A DNA stretch of 64,000 nucleotides from Cytophagales bacterium (GTDB taxonomy: Bacteria > Bacteroidota > Bacteroidia > Cytophagales > Spirosomataceae): positions 1 through 64,000 of the forward strand of contig RDXN01000056.1 of assembly GCA_004292855.1 (NCBI GenBank), read 5' to 3'. The stretch's first letter is position 1; every line of letters starts with the position of its first letter. This document shows, piece after piece, positions 17,859 to 27,405 of this stretch. The notes under the pieces are model-generated. The model was not told where the DNA came from. It did no database searches and worked only from the letters and a program-made list of their open reading frames with translations. Position numbers and translations under genes: made by a program.

Positions 17859-17970
17859 CCGGAATAGTCCTAGAATCTGGGGTTCCTTTCAGGGTTTTTA
17901 GTTAATGGAATCCAATTCGTCCAAATTTTTGTTTATCCTGCCTAGAGCCAATGAGCTTACGGACTGGTTC

Positions 17971-18000
17971 TTGTAGTACGGGTTCAATGCACTAATTTTG
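17971..18000 (+). promoter_or_regulatory. Bacteroidota-type promoter of secA
   Basis: TTG at 17971-17973, a spacer of 19 bases, then TAATTTTG at 17993-18000 give a close match to the Bacteroidota primary promoter (TTTG-N19-TAnnTTTG). The secA ATG lies 25 bases after the minus-7 box, leaving a short leader of about 20 bases. Confidence 0.7.
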
Positions 18001-18025
18001 TCCAAAATACGTCAAGACTTGACTA

Positions 18026-21000
18026 ATGATTAATCTCATAACGAAGGGTATTACGAAGTTTTTCGGCACGAAGTCGCAGCGGGACATTAAAGAACTGCTG
18101 CCTTATGTCGAGAAAGTTAACGCGGAGTATGCCCGATTGAAAGACCTTTCAAACGACGAACTCCGTCAGTTATCCGCCGAATTGAAGGCACACATTGCGC
18201 AGGAGTTAGGCACCATCGACGAGCAGTTGGCGGGTCTGCGCGGGCAGATTGGCGAGCAGCCCGATCTGGATGTGAACGAAAAAGAGCGCATCTTCAACAA
18301 CATCGATAAGCTCGAAACCGACCGGAATAAGGAACTGGAGCGGGTTCTGATGGACATTTTACCCCAGGCCTTTGCGGTGGTGAAAGAAACAGCCCGACGG
18401 TTTACGGAAAACGACCAACTCGAAGTTACAGCCACCGAGCTGGACCGGGAACTGTCGTTCCGCAAATCGAATGTGCAGATCGACGGCGACAAGGCCTACT
18501 GGGCCAACACCTGGAACGCAGCCGGTAGCCCCATCAAATGGAACATGGTCCACTACGACGTTCAGATTATCGGGGGCGTGGTGTTGCATCAGGGCAAAAT
18601 CTCCGAAATGGCCACGGGTGAGGGTAAAACGCTCGTTTCAACGTTCCCGGCGTTTCTGAACGCCTTGAGCGGTCGGGGCGTACACGTGGTGACGGTGAAC
18701 GACTACCTTGCCAAACGCGACTCCGAGTGGAATGGCCCGTTGTTTGAGTTCCACGGCCTCCGCGTCGACTGTATCGACAAGCATCAGCCCAACTCCGAGG
18801 CCCGTAAAAACGCCTATTTGGCCGATATCACGTACGGCACCAACAACGAGTTTGGCTTCGATTACCTGCGCGATAACATGGCGCGGGGTATTGATGAACT
18901 CGTCCAGCGCAAGCACCATTTCGCGATGGTCGATGAGGTTGACTCAGTCTTGATTGATGACGCCCGGACTCCCCTTATTATCTCAGGGCCAGTGCCCCGG
19001 GGCGATGAGCAGGATTATATCGAACTGAAACCACGCGTATCGCGGGTGGTGGAAGCTCAGAAAAAGTTGGTGTATGACCTGCTCAACGAGGCCAAGCGCA
19101 AGATCACGGCGGGCGACGATAAAGAGGGCGGTGTGGCTCTGTTCCGGGCACACCGGGGCTTGCCCAAATACAAGCCGCTTATTAAGTATCTGAGTGAAAC
19201 GGGTGTGAAGCAGATTCTGCAAAAGACAGAGTCGATTTATCTGGCCGAGAACCAGAAGCTTATGCCCGAAGCCGACGCGCCCTTGTATTTCACTATCGAC
19301 GAGCGGCACAACAACATCGATCTGACCGAGAAAGGTATCGACTACATTACTGGTTCCGGCGAAGATCCCTATTTCTTTATCCTGCCCGATTTGTCGATTG
19401 ACCTGAACGGCATTGAAAAAAATGCCGAACTGTCGGATCAGGAGAAAATCCTCCACAAAGAGGCCATCATTCGCGACTACTCGGTAAAGACCCAGCGGAT
19501 CAACACGGTGAATCAGTTGTTGAAAGCCTTTACGTTGTTCGAGCGCGACACCGAGTACGTGATTATGGACGGCAAGGTGAAGATTGTGGACGAGCAAACA
19601 GGCCGGATCATGGAAGGCCGTCGGTGGTCGGATGGGCTGCACCAGGCTGTAGAGGCCAAAGAGGGCGTGAAAGTGGAAGACGCCACGCAGACCTACGCAA
19701 CCGTTACCCTCCAGAATTACTTCCGTATGTACCACAAACTGTGTGGTATGACCGGCACCGCCGAAACGGAAGCCTCGGAGTTCTGGACGATTTACAAACT
19801 CGATGTGGTCACGATTCCGACCAACCGCTCCATCGTACGCGGAGACGAGGAAGATAAGGTGTATCGGTCGGTGCGGGAGAAATACAACGCCGTGGTCGAT
19901 GAGATCAACGAGTTGGTCGAGAAAGGCCGCCCCGTTCTGGTGGGTACAACCTCGGTCGAAAACTCCGAGTTGTTGAGTCGCTTGCTCACGCTTCGTAAGA
20001 TTCCGCACCAGGTTTTGAACGCCAAATATCACCAACGCGAGGCCGAGATTGTGGCCGAAGCCGGTAAGCCCCGCGCCGTGACGATTGCCACCAACATGGC
20101 TGGTCGTGGAACGGACATTAAACTTGCCCCTGAGTCGAAAGAAGCCGGTGGACTGGCCATTATCGGTACGGAGCGGCACGAGTCGCGCCGGGTCGACCGG
20201 CAGTTGCGGGGCCGGGCGGGTCGTCAGGGAGACCCCGGCACGTCGCAGTTTTTTGTGTCGCTCGAAGATAGCCTGATGCGTTTGTTTGGCTCCGACCGGA
20301 TCGCCCGCGTGATGGACCGGATGGGTCTAGAAGAAGGCGAGGTGATTCAGCACTCGATGATTACCAAGTCGATTGAGCGGGCACAGAAGAAAGTCGAAGA
20401 GAACAACTTCGGGATTCGGAAGCGGTTGCTTGAGTACGACGACGTGATGAACTATCAGCGCGAGGCCATCTACAAACGCCGTCGGAATGCCCTGTTCGGA
20501 GATCGCTTAGCCCTCGACATCGCCAACATCATGTACGACGTGTGCGAGGACATCGTGACCAACGCCGAGGGTAATTTCGACGAGATCAAGTTGCAGATGC
20601 TCACCTCGTTGGGTGTGTCGACCTCACTAACAGCATCAGACCTGATTAAGCTCAAAAAGGCCGATCAGGTACGCCGGTTATACGAGGAAGTCGAAGCCCA
20701 CTACGTCGAGAAAAACCACGCCATTGCCGACAAGGCCATGCCGGTGCTGGGCCAAGTACTTGAACATCAGGGCAATCAGATTCAGAATATCATCGTGCCG
20801 TTCTCTGATGGTTTGCACGAACTACAGGTGTTTGTCGACCTCCGCGCGGCCATCGCTTCGAACGGTCGTTTGATGACTACTGAGATGGAAAAGGCGGTGT
20901 CGCTGTCGATTATCGATCAGGAGTGGAAAGAACACCTGCGCGAGATGGACGACCTGAAGCAATCGGTGCAGAACGCGGTGTTTGAGCAGAAAGACCCGTT

Positions 21001-21445
21001 GCTCGTGTACAAATTCGAGTCGGTCGAGTTGTTCAAGCGATTCCTGAGCAAGGTCAACTTCGATACGATCAGCTTCCTGACCCGCGCTGACATTCCGGCA
21101 CAGGAGGCTCAGGAAATCGAGCAGGAGATTCAGCGGGCACCCGCGCAACGTCGGCCCGAACCACAGCCGAAGTTGCACACCAACATGGAGGATTTTGACG
21201 ATGAGCATCTGGCCACCGGCCCGGAAGAATACGCTCGTCGGATGGCAGAGAACAATGCCATGGGAGCCGGCGCGCCCCCGATGCCTGACGCGGCCCGGCC
21301 CAAGCAGGCCCCGGTCCGTCACATCAAGGTGGACCGCAATGCCCGCGTGAACGTTCAGTACGTGGATGGTTCGGTGAAGCGCGACGTGAAATATAAGACG
21401 GTCGAGAACGACCTGATGTCGGGTAAGGCGATGCTGATTGAGTAG
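18026..21445 (+). CDS. secA: Preprotein translocase ATPase SecA
   Basis: The 1139-residue protein is the motor ATPase that pushes unfolded preproteins through SecYEG. The Walker A segment MATGEGKT lies at residues 196-202; [12 protein letters not shown] is the DEAD-like Walker [28 protein letters not shown] and [12 protein letters not shown] are classic SecA helicase motifs. Extra segments near residues 60-110 and 335-400 make it longer than the roughly 900-residue E. coli protein, as is usual in Bacteroidota. The C-terminus lacks the Cys-rich zinc-binding tail and ends [19 protein letters not shown]. It has its own promoter and a strong terminator, so it is probably monocistronic. Confidence 0.97.
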   Translation: MINLITKGITKFFGTKSQRDIKELLPYVEKVNAEYARLKDLSNDELRQLSAELKAHIAQELGTIDEQLAGLRGQIGEQPDLDVNEKERIFNNIDKLETDRNKELERVLMDILPQAFAVVKETARRFTENDQLEVTATELDRELSFRKSNVQIDGDKAYWANTWNAAGSPIKWNMVHYDVQIIGGVVLHQGKISEMATGEGKTLVSTFPAFLNALSGRGVHVVTVNDYLAKRDSEWNGPLFEFHGLRVDCIDKHQPNSEARKNAYLADITYGTNNEFGFDYLRDNMARGIDELVQRKHHFAMVDEVDSVLIDDARTPLIISGPVPRGDEQDYIELKPRVSRVVEAQKKLVYDLLNEAKRKITAGDDKEGGVALFRAHRGLPKYKPLIKYLSETGVKQILQKTESIYLAENQKLMPEADAPLYFTIDERHNNIDLTEKGIDYITGSGEDPYFFILPDLSIDLNGIEKNAELSDQEKILHKEAIIRDYSVKTQRINTVNQLLKAFTLFERDTEYVIMDGKVKIVDEQTGRIMEGRRWSDGLHQAVEAKEGVKVEDATQTYATVTLQNYFRMYHKLCGMTGTAETEASEFWTIYKLDVVTIPTNRSIVRGDEEDKVYRSVREKYNAVVDEINELVEKGRPVLVGTTSVENSELLSRLLTLRKIPHQVLNAKYHQREAEIVAEAGKPRAVTIATNMAGRGTDIKLAPESKEAGGLAIIGTERHESRRVDRQLRGRAGRQGDPGTSQFFVSLEDSLMRLFGSDRIARVMDRMGLEEGEVIQHSMITKSIERAQKKVEENNFGIRKRLLEYDDVMNYQREAIYKRRRNALFGDRLALDIANIMYDVCEDIVTNAEGNFDEIKLQMLTSLGVSTSLTASDLIKLKKADQVRRLYEEVEAHYVEKNHAIADKAMPVLGQVLEHQGNQIQNIIVPFSDGLHELQVFVDLRAAIASNGRLMTTEMEKAVSLSIIDQEWKEHLREMDDLKQSVQNAVFEQKDPLLVYKFESVELFKRFLSKVNFDTISFLTRADIPAQEAQEIEQEIQRAPAQRRPEPQPKLHTNMEDFDDEHLATGPEEYARRMAENNAMGAGAPPMPDAARPKQAPVRHIKVDRNARVNVQYVDGSVKRDVKYKTVENDLMSGKAMLIE

Positions 21446-21467
21446 CAGTTTGATAATGTAATCGTTT

Positions 21468-21508
21468 AGAGATGACATCTTGTTCGGAAAGATGTCATCT
21501 CTTTTTTT
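21468..21508 (+). terminator. Rho-independent terminator of secA
   Basis: A perfect 13-bp stem (AGAGATGACATCT at 21468-21480 with its complement at 21490-21502), a 9-base loop and a run of seven T. It lies 23 bases after the secA stop and covers an apparent earlier start of the next gene, which helps place that start at 21531. Confidence 0.9.
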
Positions 21509-21530
21509 ATGCGTTAACCCGTATCGTTTT

Positions 21531-22625
21531 ATGCCTTCTATACTGACACGCTTTCTCTTCTTTTTCAGCCTCTTACTTCTCTTTCTGGCCCCAATGGTTC
21601 CGGGTCGAGATACCATCACGCTCCGCTCCGAACTTCTGTCGTTTACCCCAGCCGACTACCATATTGCCCTCGTAACTGACGAGCGTGTTGACAAATCGCT
21701 GGGGCGGTGGCACACGGCAGCTAATGCGCCCGCTGTTCCTGTCGATTTGGCGGGTGGCACCGCCGAGGGCATTGAGCAGTTTATCCGGCAAAATCTACGG
21801 CAGAATACTAAACTCCGGGCGGTGGCTATGCGGCTGAGCGAGTGTCAGATTAGTGAGCGGATCAAGGGTAACCGGGTCGATGGGACAATTGCCTTCGCGG
21901 TGTCGTTCGAGCTGGTGCGCAACTCCGATGACGAGGCTATCCCGGTCAAGCTAACTGACTACCGGACACGCGCACAATACACGCGCCCCGCCAACCAAAC
22001 CGGGGTCATCGAGCAAAGCCTGCGGCAGAGTGTGGTGGCGGCCCTGCGGACGTTCGACAACTACATGAAAAAGCAGGGTAGTCAGGATAGCCGACTGGCG
22101 ACGAAGCTGGTTATCAAGTTCAACGAGTACGTCCGTAACCGCAACAACGACACCGTTTTTTACTCGCCCGACCGACCGCTGACCTGGGCCGATTTCCAGG
22201 CACCGCCCCGACGCGGGAGCCGGTATGCCGCCGAGATCAACCCCAACTTTGCCTATCAAGGCCACAGCCGGGTGACAAACGGGGTGGTGGAGTTGACCCT
22301 CACGCTCAAGACGTTCATGCTCAAAAGTGGCTCCTGGACCACGCCTGTAGCTCTGAATCCGTACAGCCTAAATCACGAACAACGCCATTTCGACATTTCG
22401 CGCATTATTACCGAACGATTCAAAAATAAGCTCAACCCCGACAGCCTGAGCATCGAAGATTACAACAGCAATGTTCAGTACCAGTTTATCGAGTCGTATC
22501 GCGAGATGAGCCGGATGCAGGAGTTGTATGATGCTGAGACCAATCACGGCCTGAACGTGGCGGCTCAGGCCCGTTGGAACGCCCGCATCGACGCCGACCT
22601 GAAGATGTATGGCATCCGCAACTGA
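21531..22625 (+). CDS. Secreted DUF922-type putative zinc protease
   Basis: The start is placed at 21531 (MPSILTRFLFFFSLLLLFLA) because an earlier in-frame ATG lies inside the secA terminator and this start gives a signal peptide; 364 residues result. The C-terminal half contains FYSPDRPLTWADFQAPP, the hallmark of DUF922, and NHEQRHFDI at about residues 281-289, where H282-E283-x-x-H286 is a HExxH zinc-protease motif. DUF922 proteins are described as secreted Zn-dependent protease-like. The N-terminal half is unrecognised. The last 17 bases overlap the start of the following glycosyltransferase gene, so the two may be co-transcribed although the functions look unrelated. Activity is inferred from the motif. 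Confidence 0.7.
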   Translation: MPSILTRFLFFFSLLLLFLAPMVPGRDTITLRSELLSFTPADYHIALVTDERVDKSLGRWHTAANAPAVPVDLAGGTAEGIEQFIRQNLRQNTKLRAVAMRLSECQISERIKGNRVDGTIAFAVSFELVRNSDDEAIPVKLTDYRTRAQYTRPANQTGVIEQSLRQSVVAALRTFDNYMKKQGSQDSRLATKLVIKFNEYVRNRNNDTVFYSPDRPLTWADFQAPPRRGSRYAAEINPNFAYQGHSRVTNGVVELTLTLKTFMLKSGSWTTPVALNPYSLNHEQRHFDISRIITERFKNKLNPDSLSIEDYNSNVQYQFIESYREMSRMQELYDAETNHGLNVAAQARWNARIDADLKMYGIRN

Positions 22626-23754
22626 CCGGCGGTTGCGCGTGCTGTGCGTGAGTCCGGCCCACCCATCTCACGACCCACGCGTACTGAAAACCATCCGCGC
22701 CCTGAGTCAGCAACACGACGTTCGGGCGTTATTGCCGTGGCAAATTGGCGCGTCGGTAGGGATTTTGCCGTTTTTTGAGCGGGTGGCGGTTCGGGCGTTG
22801 CTGGTGCATCCGCTCGTGTTGTGGCATATCCTGCGCCAACGCCCGGAAGTGTTACACGTGTTCATGCCGGAGTTATTACCCGTAGGCCTGCTGTTTCGGC
22901 TACTTGGTGGGCGCGTCGTGTATGAAGTGCAGGAGAATTTGCGGCTCAAGTTCGACCGGAAGCCGCGCAACAAGGCCCGCTGGTTACGGTGGTTATTCGA
23001 GCATTTCGACCAACTGGCCCGGCGTTGGTGTTACTGCATTTTCACGGAGGATAGTTATTTAGGCGAGTACGATACGCTAGCCCTGCCGTATGCGGTAGTG
23101 CGTAATTTTCCTGAGGTGGCTGTGCTTCCAGAGATGTCCGCCGGGCGGCCCCGATCTTTTCCCAAACATGACATCTCTTCAACTTCCCCCCAAGCAACAG
23201 ACCTCTGCTATCTCGGCTTAATCACTCTCGACCGGGGCCTGGATACCATGTTGGCCGTTGTTAATGAGCTGAGAAAACAATACCCGACCGTCCGGCTGCA
23301 TTTATTTGGGCGATGTCTACTGAGCGAAACCGAACTACAGGCGTTGCCCCATTTCGCCGAGGTGCGGAGCCATCTCTTTTTCTACGGACAAGTAAAGCAC
23401 GAAACGGCGTTCCCGATTATGGCCCGTTGTGTGGCAGGCCTTGCCCTGCTCAAACCCGTTGGCGACTACCCCGACTCCTACCCAACCAAAGTGTTTGAAT
23501 ACATGGCATCGGGAATTCCGGCGATAACTTCTTATTTTCCTCTGTATCAATCTGTTGTTGAAACAAACGAGTGTGGGTTTTGTGTCGAACCCGCAGATGT
23601 CCCGCTGGTTGTTGAGCATATCAACTGGTTGTTTGAACGACCGCAGGAAGTGAATCGACTTGGTGTAAACGGTAAGCAAGCTATAGAACGACTTTACAAT
23701 TGGACAGAAGAAGCCAAGAAATTATTGAAATTATACCAATATATTGATTTTTAA
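22609..23754 (+). CDS. GT4-family glycosyltransferase
   Basis: A 381-residue GT-B protein. The N-terminal domain starts RVLCVSPAHPSHDPRVLKT; the C-terminal domain contains LCYLGLITLDRGLDTML, LHLFGR and GLALLKPVGDYPDSYPTKVFEYMASGIPAI, where the KPxxxYPxSYPxKxFEYMAxG segment is the GT4 nucleotide-sugar site (E7 motif). No membrane segment is seen; it likely works at the inner membrane on a lipid or polysaccharide acceptor. The start overlaps the DUF922 gene by 17 bases. The last part of the gene and the following gap are noticeably A+T-rich. The donor sugar is unknown, and the gene is separated from the large polysaccharide locus by secA. Confidence 0.85.
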   Translation: MASATDRRLRVLCVSPAHPSHDPRVLKTIRALSQQHDVRALLPWQIGASVGILPFFERVAVRALLVHPLVLWHILRQRPEVLHVFMPELLPVGLLFRLLGGRVVYEVQENLRLKFDRKPRNKARWLRWLFEHFDQLARRWCYCIFTEDSYLGEYDTLALPYAVVRNFPEVAVLPEMSAGRPRSFPKHDISSTSPQATDLCYLGLITLDRGLDTMLAVVNELRKQYPTVRLHLFGRCLLSETELQALPHFAEVRSHLFFYGQVKHETAFPIMARCVAGLALLKPVGDYPDSYPTKVFEYMASGIPAITSYFPLYQSVVETNECGFCVEPADVPLVVEHINWLFERPQEVNRLGVNGKQAIERLYNWTEEAKKLLKLYQYIDF

Positions 23755-23762
23755 TAAGAAAT

Positions 23763-23842
23763 TCTGGTATTCACGAAATCGAAAGTGATACGACTCCTTA
23801 GAAATACTTAACTTTCGACTTTAATGGCTGGTTAATACCAGA
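23763..23842. repeat. Nested inverted repeat between GT4 and ketoacyl synthase genes
   Basis: Outer arms TCTGGTATT (23763-23771) and AATACCAGA (23834-23842) enclose inner arms TCGAAAGT (23779-23786) and ACTTTCGA (23811-23818). Both pairs are perfect. It may be a terminator-like or regulatory fold, or a small palindromic element; no T-run follows directly. Confidence 0.55.
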
Positions 23843-23861
23843 CTATCTTAGTTGTTGGACA

Positions 23862-24800
23862 ATGTACATTCATGCAGTTAGCCATTACCTGCCCACGCAG
23901 GTAGTTGGCAACGAACACTTTACCCAACTCAACGGTCTGTCGAGCGAGTGGATCATTGAGCGAACGGGTATTGCCGAACGGCGAAAAGCCGCTGAAGGCG
24001 AAAACACAAACACGATGTCGGTCGAGGTCGTACGGCGGCTTCAGGAACAAACCGACCTCTCCTCAGTCGACCTGATTGTGGGGGCTACCTACACCCCCCA
24101 CGACACCATAGCCACTCTGGCGCACGTTGTTCAGCATCACCTGAACATTGCCGACATTCCGGTCGTGTCGATTTCGTCGGCCTGCTCGTCGCTATTGAAC
24201 GCGATTGAGATTGTTGAGGGCTATTTCGCCCTGAACAAGGCGAGCCGGGCGTTGGTGGTGGTCTCGGAGCACAACACGGCCTACAATAACGATCACGACA
24301 AAGTATCAGGGCACCTTTGGGGCGATGGCTCAGCGGCTTTTCTGATTACCAAAGAGCGGCAACACGAGGGCGATTTCGCCATTCTGACTCTGCTCACAGG
24401 AGGAGCCGCTCACAGCGGCAAAGCCACTGAAGCCGTTGTTTTACAGCCTCTTGTGAAGGGTGTGATCATGCCCAACGGGCGCGACGTGTTCATTAATGCC
24501 TGCACGTATATGCCCAAAGCGAGTCTACAAGCTCTGGAGCGGTGCAATCTTACGCTCGATCAGGTCGATTTTGTGCTGCCCCATCAGGCCAATCTCAGGA
24601 TCTCACGCAACGTGATGAACACGCTCGGCCTGCCCGAAGAAAAACTGATCTCGAACATCGAACGACTGGGTAACACGGGTTGTGCTGGTTGCGGGATTGC
24701 TCTTTCGGAAAACTGGAACGAGTTTCAACCGGGTCAACATGTGGTGATCACGGTTTTCGGGGGGGGCTACTCGTATGGAGCAATGGTGATCAGAAAATAA
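23862..24800 (+). CDS. 3-oxoacyl-ACP synthase III-like protein (FabH family)
   Basis: A 312-residue thiolase-fold enzyme. The catalytic triad is visible: Cys108 in SISSACSSLL, His241 in LPHQANLRI and Asn271 in ERLGNTGCAG. The N-terminal ERTGIAERRKA stretch is also typical. FabH condenses acyl-CoA with malonyl-ACP to start fatty-acid synthesis; relatives without nearby fab genes often serve special lipid or secondary-metabolite pathways. Here the neighbours (a GT4 and a DUF1232 gene) do not include acpP, fabD or plsX, so this may be an additional KAS III copy rather than the main FabH. Family and catalytic competence are well supported; its pathway is not. Confidence 0.85.
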   Translation: MYIHAVSHYLPTQVVGNEHFTQLNGLSSEWIIERTGIAERRKAAEGENTNTMSVEVVRRLQEQTDLSSVDLIVGATYTPHDTIATLAHVVQHHLNIADIPVVSISSACSSLLNAIEIVEGYFALNKASRALVVVSEHNTAYNNDHDKVSGHLWGDGSAAFLITKERQHEGDFAILTLLTGGAAHSGKATEAVVLQPLVKGVIMPNGRDVFINACTYMPKASLQALERCNLTLDQVDFVLPHQANLRISRNVMNTLGLPEEKLISNIERLGNTGCAGCGIALSENWNEFQPGQHVVITVFGGGYSYGAMVIRK

Positions 24801-24924
24801 GAGCAAAAATTACCCCGATAAATCGGTTTTGAAATAGATTACGTACTTTTTGTGTTATTGCTTCTGACAACCCGCTTGTGGGTTGGTACGAACTTAATTA
24901 ATGAGCCATTCAACAAAAGTATAG

Positions 24925-25356
24925 ATGGATAAGAGCAGTCTTTTGTCGCGTGTATTGAAATCGGTTTTTTTCAAAACAGCGGGTGGTCGTGCTTACAAAA
25001 CGGCCAACAATAGCCGGAGCATTCTGAAACTGATTCAGGATGCTATGAAAAAATCAGGCGGACTTTCGGGGGCGAGTTTCGCAGCCGTCCGTGCGCAAAT
25101 CACCCTGTTGTCGCGCCTGTTGAAGGCCTACGCATCAGGCGAATACCGTGCGATTCCGTGGAAATCGTTGGTGAGCATCATTGCGGTGATGATCTATTTT
25201 GTATCGCCAATTGATTTTTTGCCCGATATTTTGCCCATTGTCGGTTTCACCGACGACATTGCCCTGCTCGTGTGGCTATTCAGTTCGCTTAGAGGAGATC
25301 TGGAGAAGTTTGAGCAGTGGGAGAGCCAAAAGAAGGAAGTTATTCCAATTGGCTAA
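24925..25356 (+). CDS. DUF1232 small membrane protein
   Basis: A 143-residue protein. The central segment SLVSIIAVMIYFVSPIDFLPDILPIVGFTDD carries the YFxSPIDxxPDxxPxxGxxDD signature of DUF1232, with one hydrophobic stretch. The N-terminal 80 residues are basic and helical. The function of DUF1232 is unknown; it is often found in single genes near housekeeping loci. The 124 bases upstream contain a small hairpin (CAACCC/GGGTTG around 24868-24885) but no clear promoter. It is followed by tatA after 47 bases, with a separate promoter for tatA in between. Confidence 0.8.
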   Translation: MDKSSLLSRVLKSVFFKTAGGRAYKTANNSRSILKLIQDAMKKSGGLSGASFAAVRAQITLLSRLLKAYASGEYRAIPWKSLVSIIAVMIYFVSPIDFLPDILPIVGFTDDIALLVWLFSSLRGDLEKFEQWESQKKEVIPIG

Positions 25357-25380
25357 TTTGACGAGAGTTTTCTAACTTTG
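25349..25380 (+). promoter_or_regulatory. Promoter of tatA
   Basis: TTG at 25349-25351, a 21-base spacer and TAACTTTG at 25373-25380 resemble the Bacteroidota promoter. The minus-33 part overlaps the end of the DUF1232 gene. The tatA ATG follows after 23 bases. Confidence 0.55.
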
Positions 25381-25403
25381 CATATATTCAACTCGAAAAG
25401 ATT

Positions 25404-25607
25404 ATGATGTTGGCATCCGTTTTAGGTTTCCTTGGAGGACTCGGCACAGGAGAAATGATCCTGATCTTTGCGGTGATCGTCCTGATGTTCGGTGCTAAGA
25501 AATTGCCCGAATTGGCCCGTGGTTTAGGTAAAGGCATCCGCGAATTTAAGGATGCTACGAAGGACGTCCGCGAAAATATCGAAGACGGCCTGAAAGAGAC
25601 GAAATAA
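25404..25607 (+). CDS. tatA: Twin-arginine translocase subunit TatA/E
   Basis: A 67-residue protein with the full TatA layout: a short N-terminal membrane helix (about residues 6-24, GGLGTGEMILIFAVIVLMFG), the hinge GAKKLPELARGLGKGI, an amphipathic helix with the conserved Phe (IREFKDATKDV) and an acidic tail. TatA forms the size-variable pore for folded proteins carrying RR signal peptides. tatB and tatC are not in the window, which is usual in Bacteroidota where tatA is often alone. It has its own promoter and a strong terminator, so it is probably transcribed singly. TatE or TatB naming cannot be excluded, but length favours TatA. Confidence 0.92.
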   Translation: MMLASVLGFLGGLGTGEMILIFAVIVLMFGAKKLPELARGLGKGIREFKDATKDVRENIEDGLKETK

Positions 25608-25621
25608 GGTATCCTTTCCAT

Positions 25622-25672
25622 AAACAGACAACCGGATGAGGGCTTCTGCTCCCATCCGATTGTCTGTTTTTC
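25622..25672 (+). terminator. Rho-independent terminator of tatA
   Basis: Arms at 25622-25640 and 25651-25669 pair over 19 positions with one or two mismatches (AAACAGACAA... against ...TTGTCTGTTT), with a 10-base loop and a T-run. It lies 14 bases after the tatA stop. Confidence 0.88.
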
Positions 25673-25680
25673 GTTTATCG

Positions 25681-25814
25681 ACCCCACCCCCGGCCCCTCC
25701 CCAGTAGGGAGGGGTGTTTTACCAGTCGCACTACGATTGTTTAAAGTAACTGAACATTCAGAAAGTGGGCGTTGACGTCTCCCCTCTCTACGGGAGAGGG
25801 GTCGGGGGTGAGGT
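25681..25814. repeat. Dispersed paired-arm repeat, C-rich/G-rich (copy 1)
   Basis: The left arm starts ACCCCACCCCCGGCCCCTCC and carries an inner short palindrome; the right arm (25774-25814) ends GGTCGGGGGTGAGGT, its approximate complement. The middle contains CTGAACA, a motif that recurs in the second copy at 62846-63023. It fills the gap between the tatA terminator and gatA. It looks like a REP- or MITE-type element. Confidence 0.75.
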
Positions 25815-25829
25815 AAAAAACTCTACACT

Positions 25830-27269
25830 GTGCCTCACAATTACCGTAACTTCTCTGATATTCAAGCCGACCTGCAAGCAGGTACCACAACCTGCCTTCA
25901 CTTGGTGGAGGGTTATCTGGCCCGAATTGAGGAGAACAAACACCTCAACGTTTTCACGGAGGTTTACGCCGACGAGGCCCGTGCCCGCGCCGATGACCTC
26001 GACCGCAAACGCGCAGCAGGCCAACCCCTGGGCCGATTGGCCGGAATGGTCGTCGGTCTTAAAGACGTACTCAATTACGCAGGGCATGGCGTTCGGGCCG
26101 GGAGTCGGATTCTGGACGGTTTCGTGAGCCAGTTTACGGCAACCGCCGTGCAGCGACTCCTGGACGAAGATGCGATTGTGATTGGTCGGCAAAACTGCGA
26201 CGAGTTTGCGATGGGGTCATCGAACGAGAACTCGGCCTTTGGGCCGGTTCGCAATGCGGCTGATCCAAGCCGGGTGTCGGGGGGCAGCAGTGGCGGTTCG
26301 GCGGTGGCGGTGCAGGCAGGTATGTGTTTCGCCAGCATAGGCTCCGACACGGGCGGTTCGGTGCGGCAACCGGCTGCGTTTTGTGGGGTCACGGGTCTCA
26401 AACCGACCTACGGGCGCGTGAGTCGCTGGGGGCTGATCGCCTACGCGTCGTCGTTCGATTGCATCGGCCCACTGGCCCACACCCCGCAGGATTGCGCTTT
26501 GTTGCTCGAAATCATGGCGGGTCCCGACGAGTTCGACAGCACCGTTTCCGGTCAACCCGTTGACGCTTACAACCAAGCCACCTTGCCGACCGACCGACCT
26601 TTGCGCATCGCCTACCTACGCGATGGCGTGGAGAGTGCGGGTGTAGACGCGGTTATTCGTGAGGCTACCCAACAGAAAATCGACGCCTTACGAACGGCGG
26701 GCCATGTGGTAGAGCCGGTGAGCCTGTCGCTAATCGATTCGCTGTTGCCTACTTACTACATTCTGACCACCGCTGAAGCTTCCTCAAATCTCTCGCGGTT
26801 CGATGGCGTACGCTACGGCCACCGGGCCGAGGGGGTTCGGGATTTGATCGACATGTATAAAAAGTCGCGAACCGAAGGATTTGGCAGGGAGGTTCGGAAA
26901 CGGATTTTGCTGGGGACGTTTGCCCTGAGCGCGAGCTATTACGATGCGTATTACACCAAAGCCCAACAAGTTCGGCGGTTGATTCGCGAGGAAACCGAGC
27001 GGCTGTTTACCCAGTATGATTTTCTGTTATCGCCTACAACCCCAAGCCCGGCGTTTAAGCTGGGCGAGAAAACAGGACAGGATTCCGGGGCTGATCCGCT
27101 GCAAATGTACTTAGCCGACATTTTTACCGTTCAGGCTAATGTAGTGGGTTACCCGGCAATTTCGATTCCAAATGGTACGACCGCAGAAGGATTGCCCATT
27201 GGCCTGCAACTGATGGCCCCGCCGTTTCGGGAAGGGGCATTGGTGGCGTTGGCGAAGGAGATATTGTAG
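25830..27269 (+). CDS. gatA: Asp-tRNA(Asn)/Glu-tRNA(Gln) amidotransferase subunit A
   Basis: The 479-residue amidase subunit of GatCAB releases ammonia from glutamine, which is used to convert misacylated Glu-tRNA(Gln) or Asp-tRNA(Asn). The amidase-signature catalytic triad is complete: Lys78 (VVGLKDVLNY), cis-Ser153 (GGSSGGSA) and Ser177 (GSDTGGSVRQPA). The start codon is GTG at 25830, only 15 bases after the end of a dispersed repeat; no better ATG precedes the conserved N-terminus. gatB and gatC are not in the window. The long repeat before and after the gene suggests an isolated transcription unit. General amidases share the fold, but the N-terminal and active-site segments match GatA best. 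Confidence 0.92.
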   Translation: MPHNYRNFSDIQADLQAGTTTCLHLVEGYLARIEENKHLNVFTEVYADEARARADDLDRKRAAGQPLGRLAGMVVGLKDVLNYAGHGVRAGSRILDGFVSQFTATAVQRLLDEDAIVIGRQNCDEFAMGSSNENSAFGPVRNAADPSRVSGGSSGGSAVAVQAGMCFASIGSDTGGSVRQPAAFCGVTGLKPTYGRVSRWGLIAYASSFDCIGPLAHTPQDCALLLEIMAGPDEFDSTVSGQPVDAYNQATLPTDRPLRIAYLRDGVESAGVDAVIREATQQKIDALRTAGHVVEPVSLSLIDSLLPTYYILTTAEASSNLSRFDGVRYGHRAEGVRDLIDMYKKSRTEGFGREVRKRILLGTFALSASYYDAYYTKAQQVRRLIREETERLFTQYDFLLSPTTPSPAFKLGEKTGQDSGADPLQMYLADIFTVQANVVGYPAISIPNGTTAEGLPIGLQLMAPPFREGALVALAKEIL

Positions 27270-27277
27270 CTTTGAGT

Positions 27278-27368
27278 TTTTGTCATCCCGACGCAGGAGG
27301 GATCTACTCTGTTGACCCTCAACTTGATTGTAAACCGAGTAGATCCCTCCTGCGTCGGGATGACAAAA
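27278..27368. repeat. Perfect 32-bp inverted repeat, dispersed-element type
   Basis: Left arm 27278-27309 and right arm 27337-27368 are exact reverse complements (core TCATCCCGACGCAGGAGG), separated by 27 bases. It starts 8 bases after the gatA stop and ends 38 bases before the next gene. It resembles widespread Cytophagales intergenic repeats, and could also act as a terminator (right arm followed by AGC, so no T-run). Confidence 0.85.
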
Positions 27369-27405
27369 GCTCGATAATTTCAACTTGTGAGTCATTAATT
27401 TTGAG

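Noticed and set aside
18983-20179. 398-codon leftward open frame inside secA
   Set aside because: It is fully antisense to well-conserved SecA motifs and shows no family likeness; it is a by-product of codon bias.
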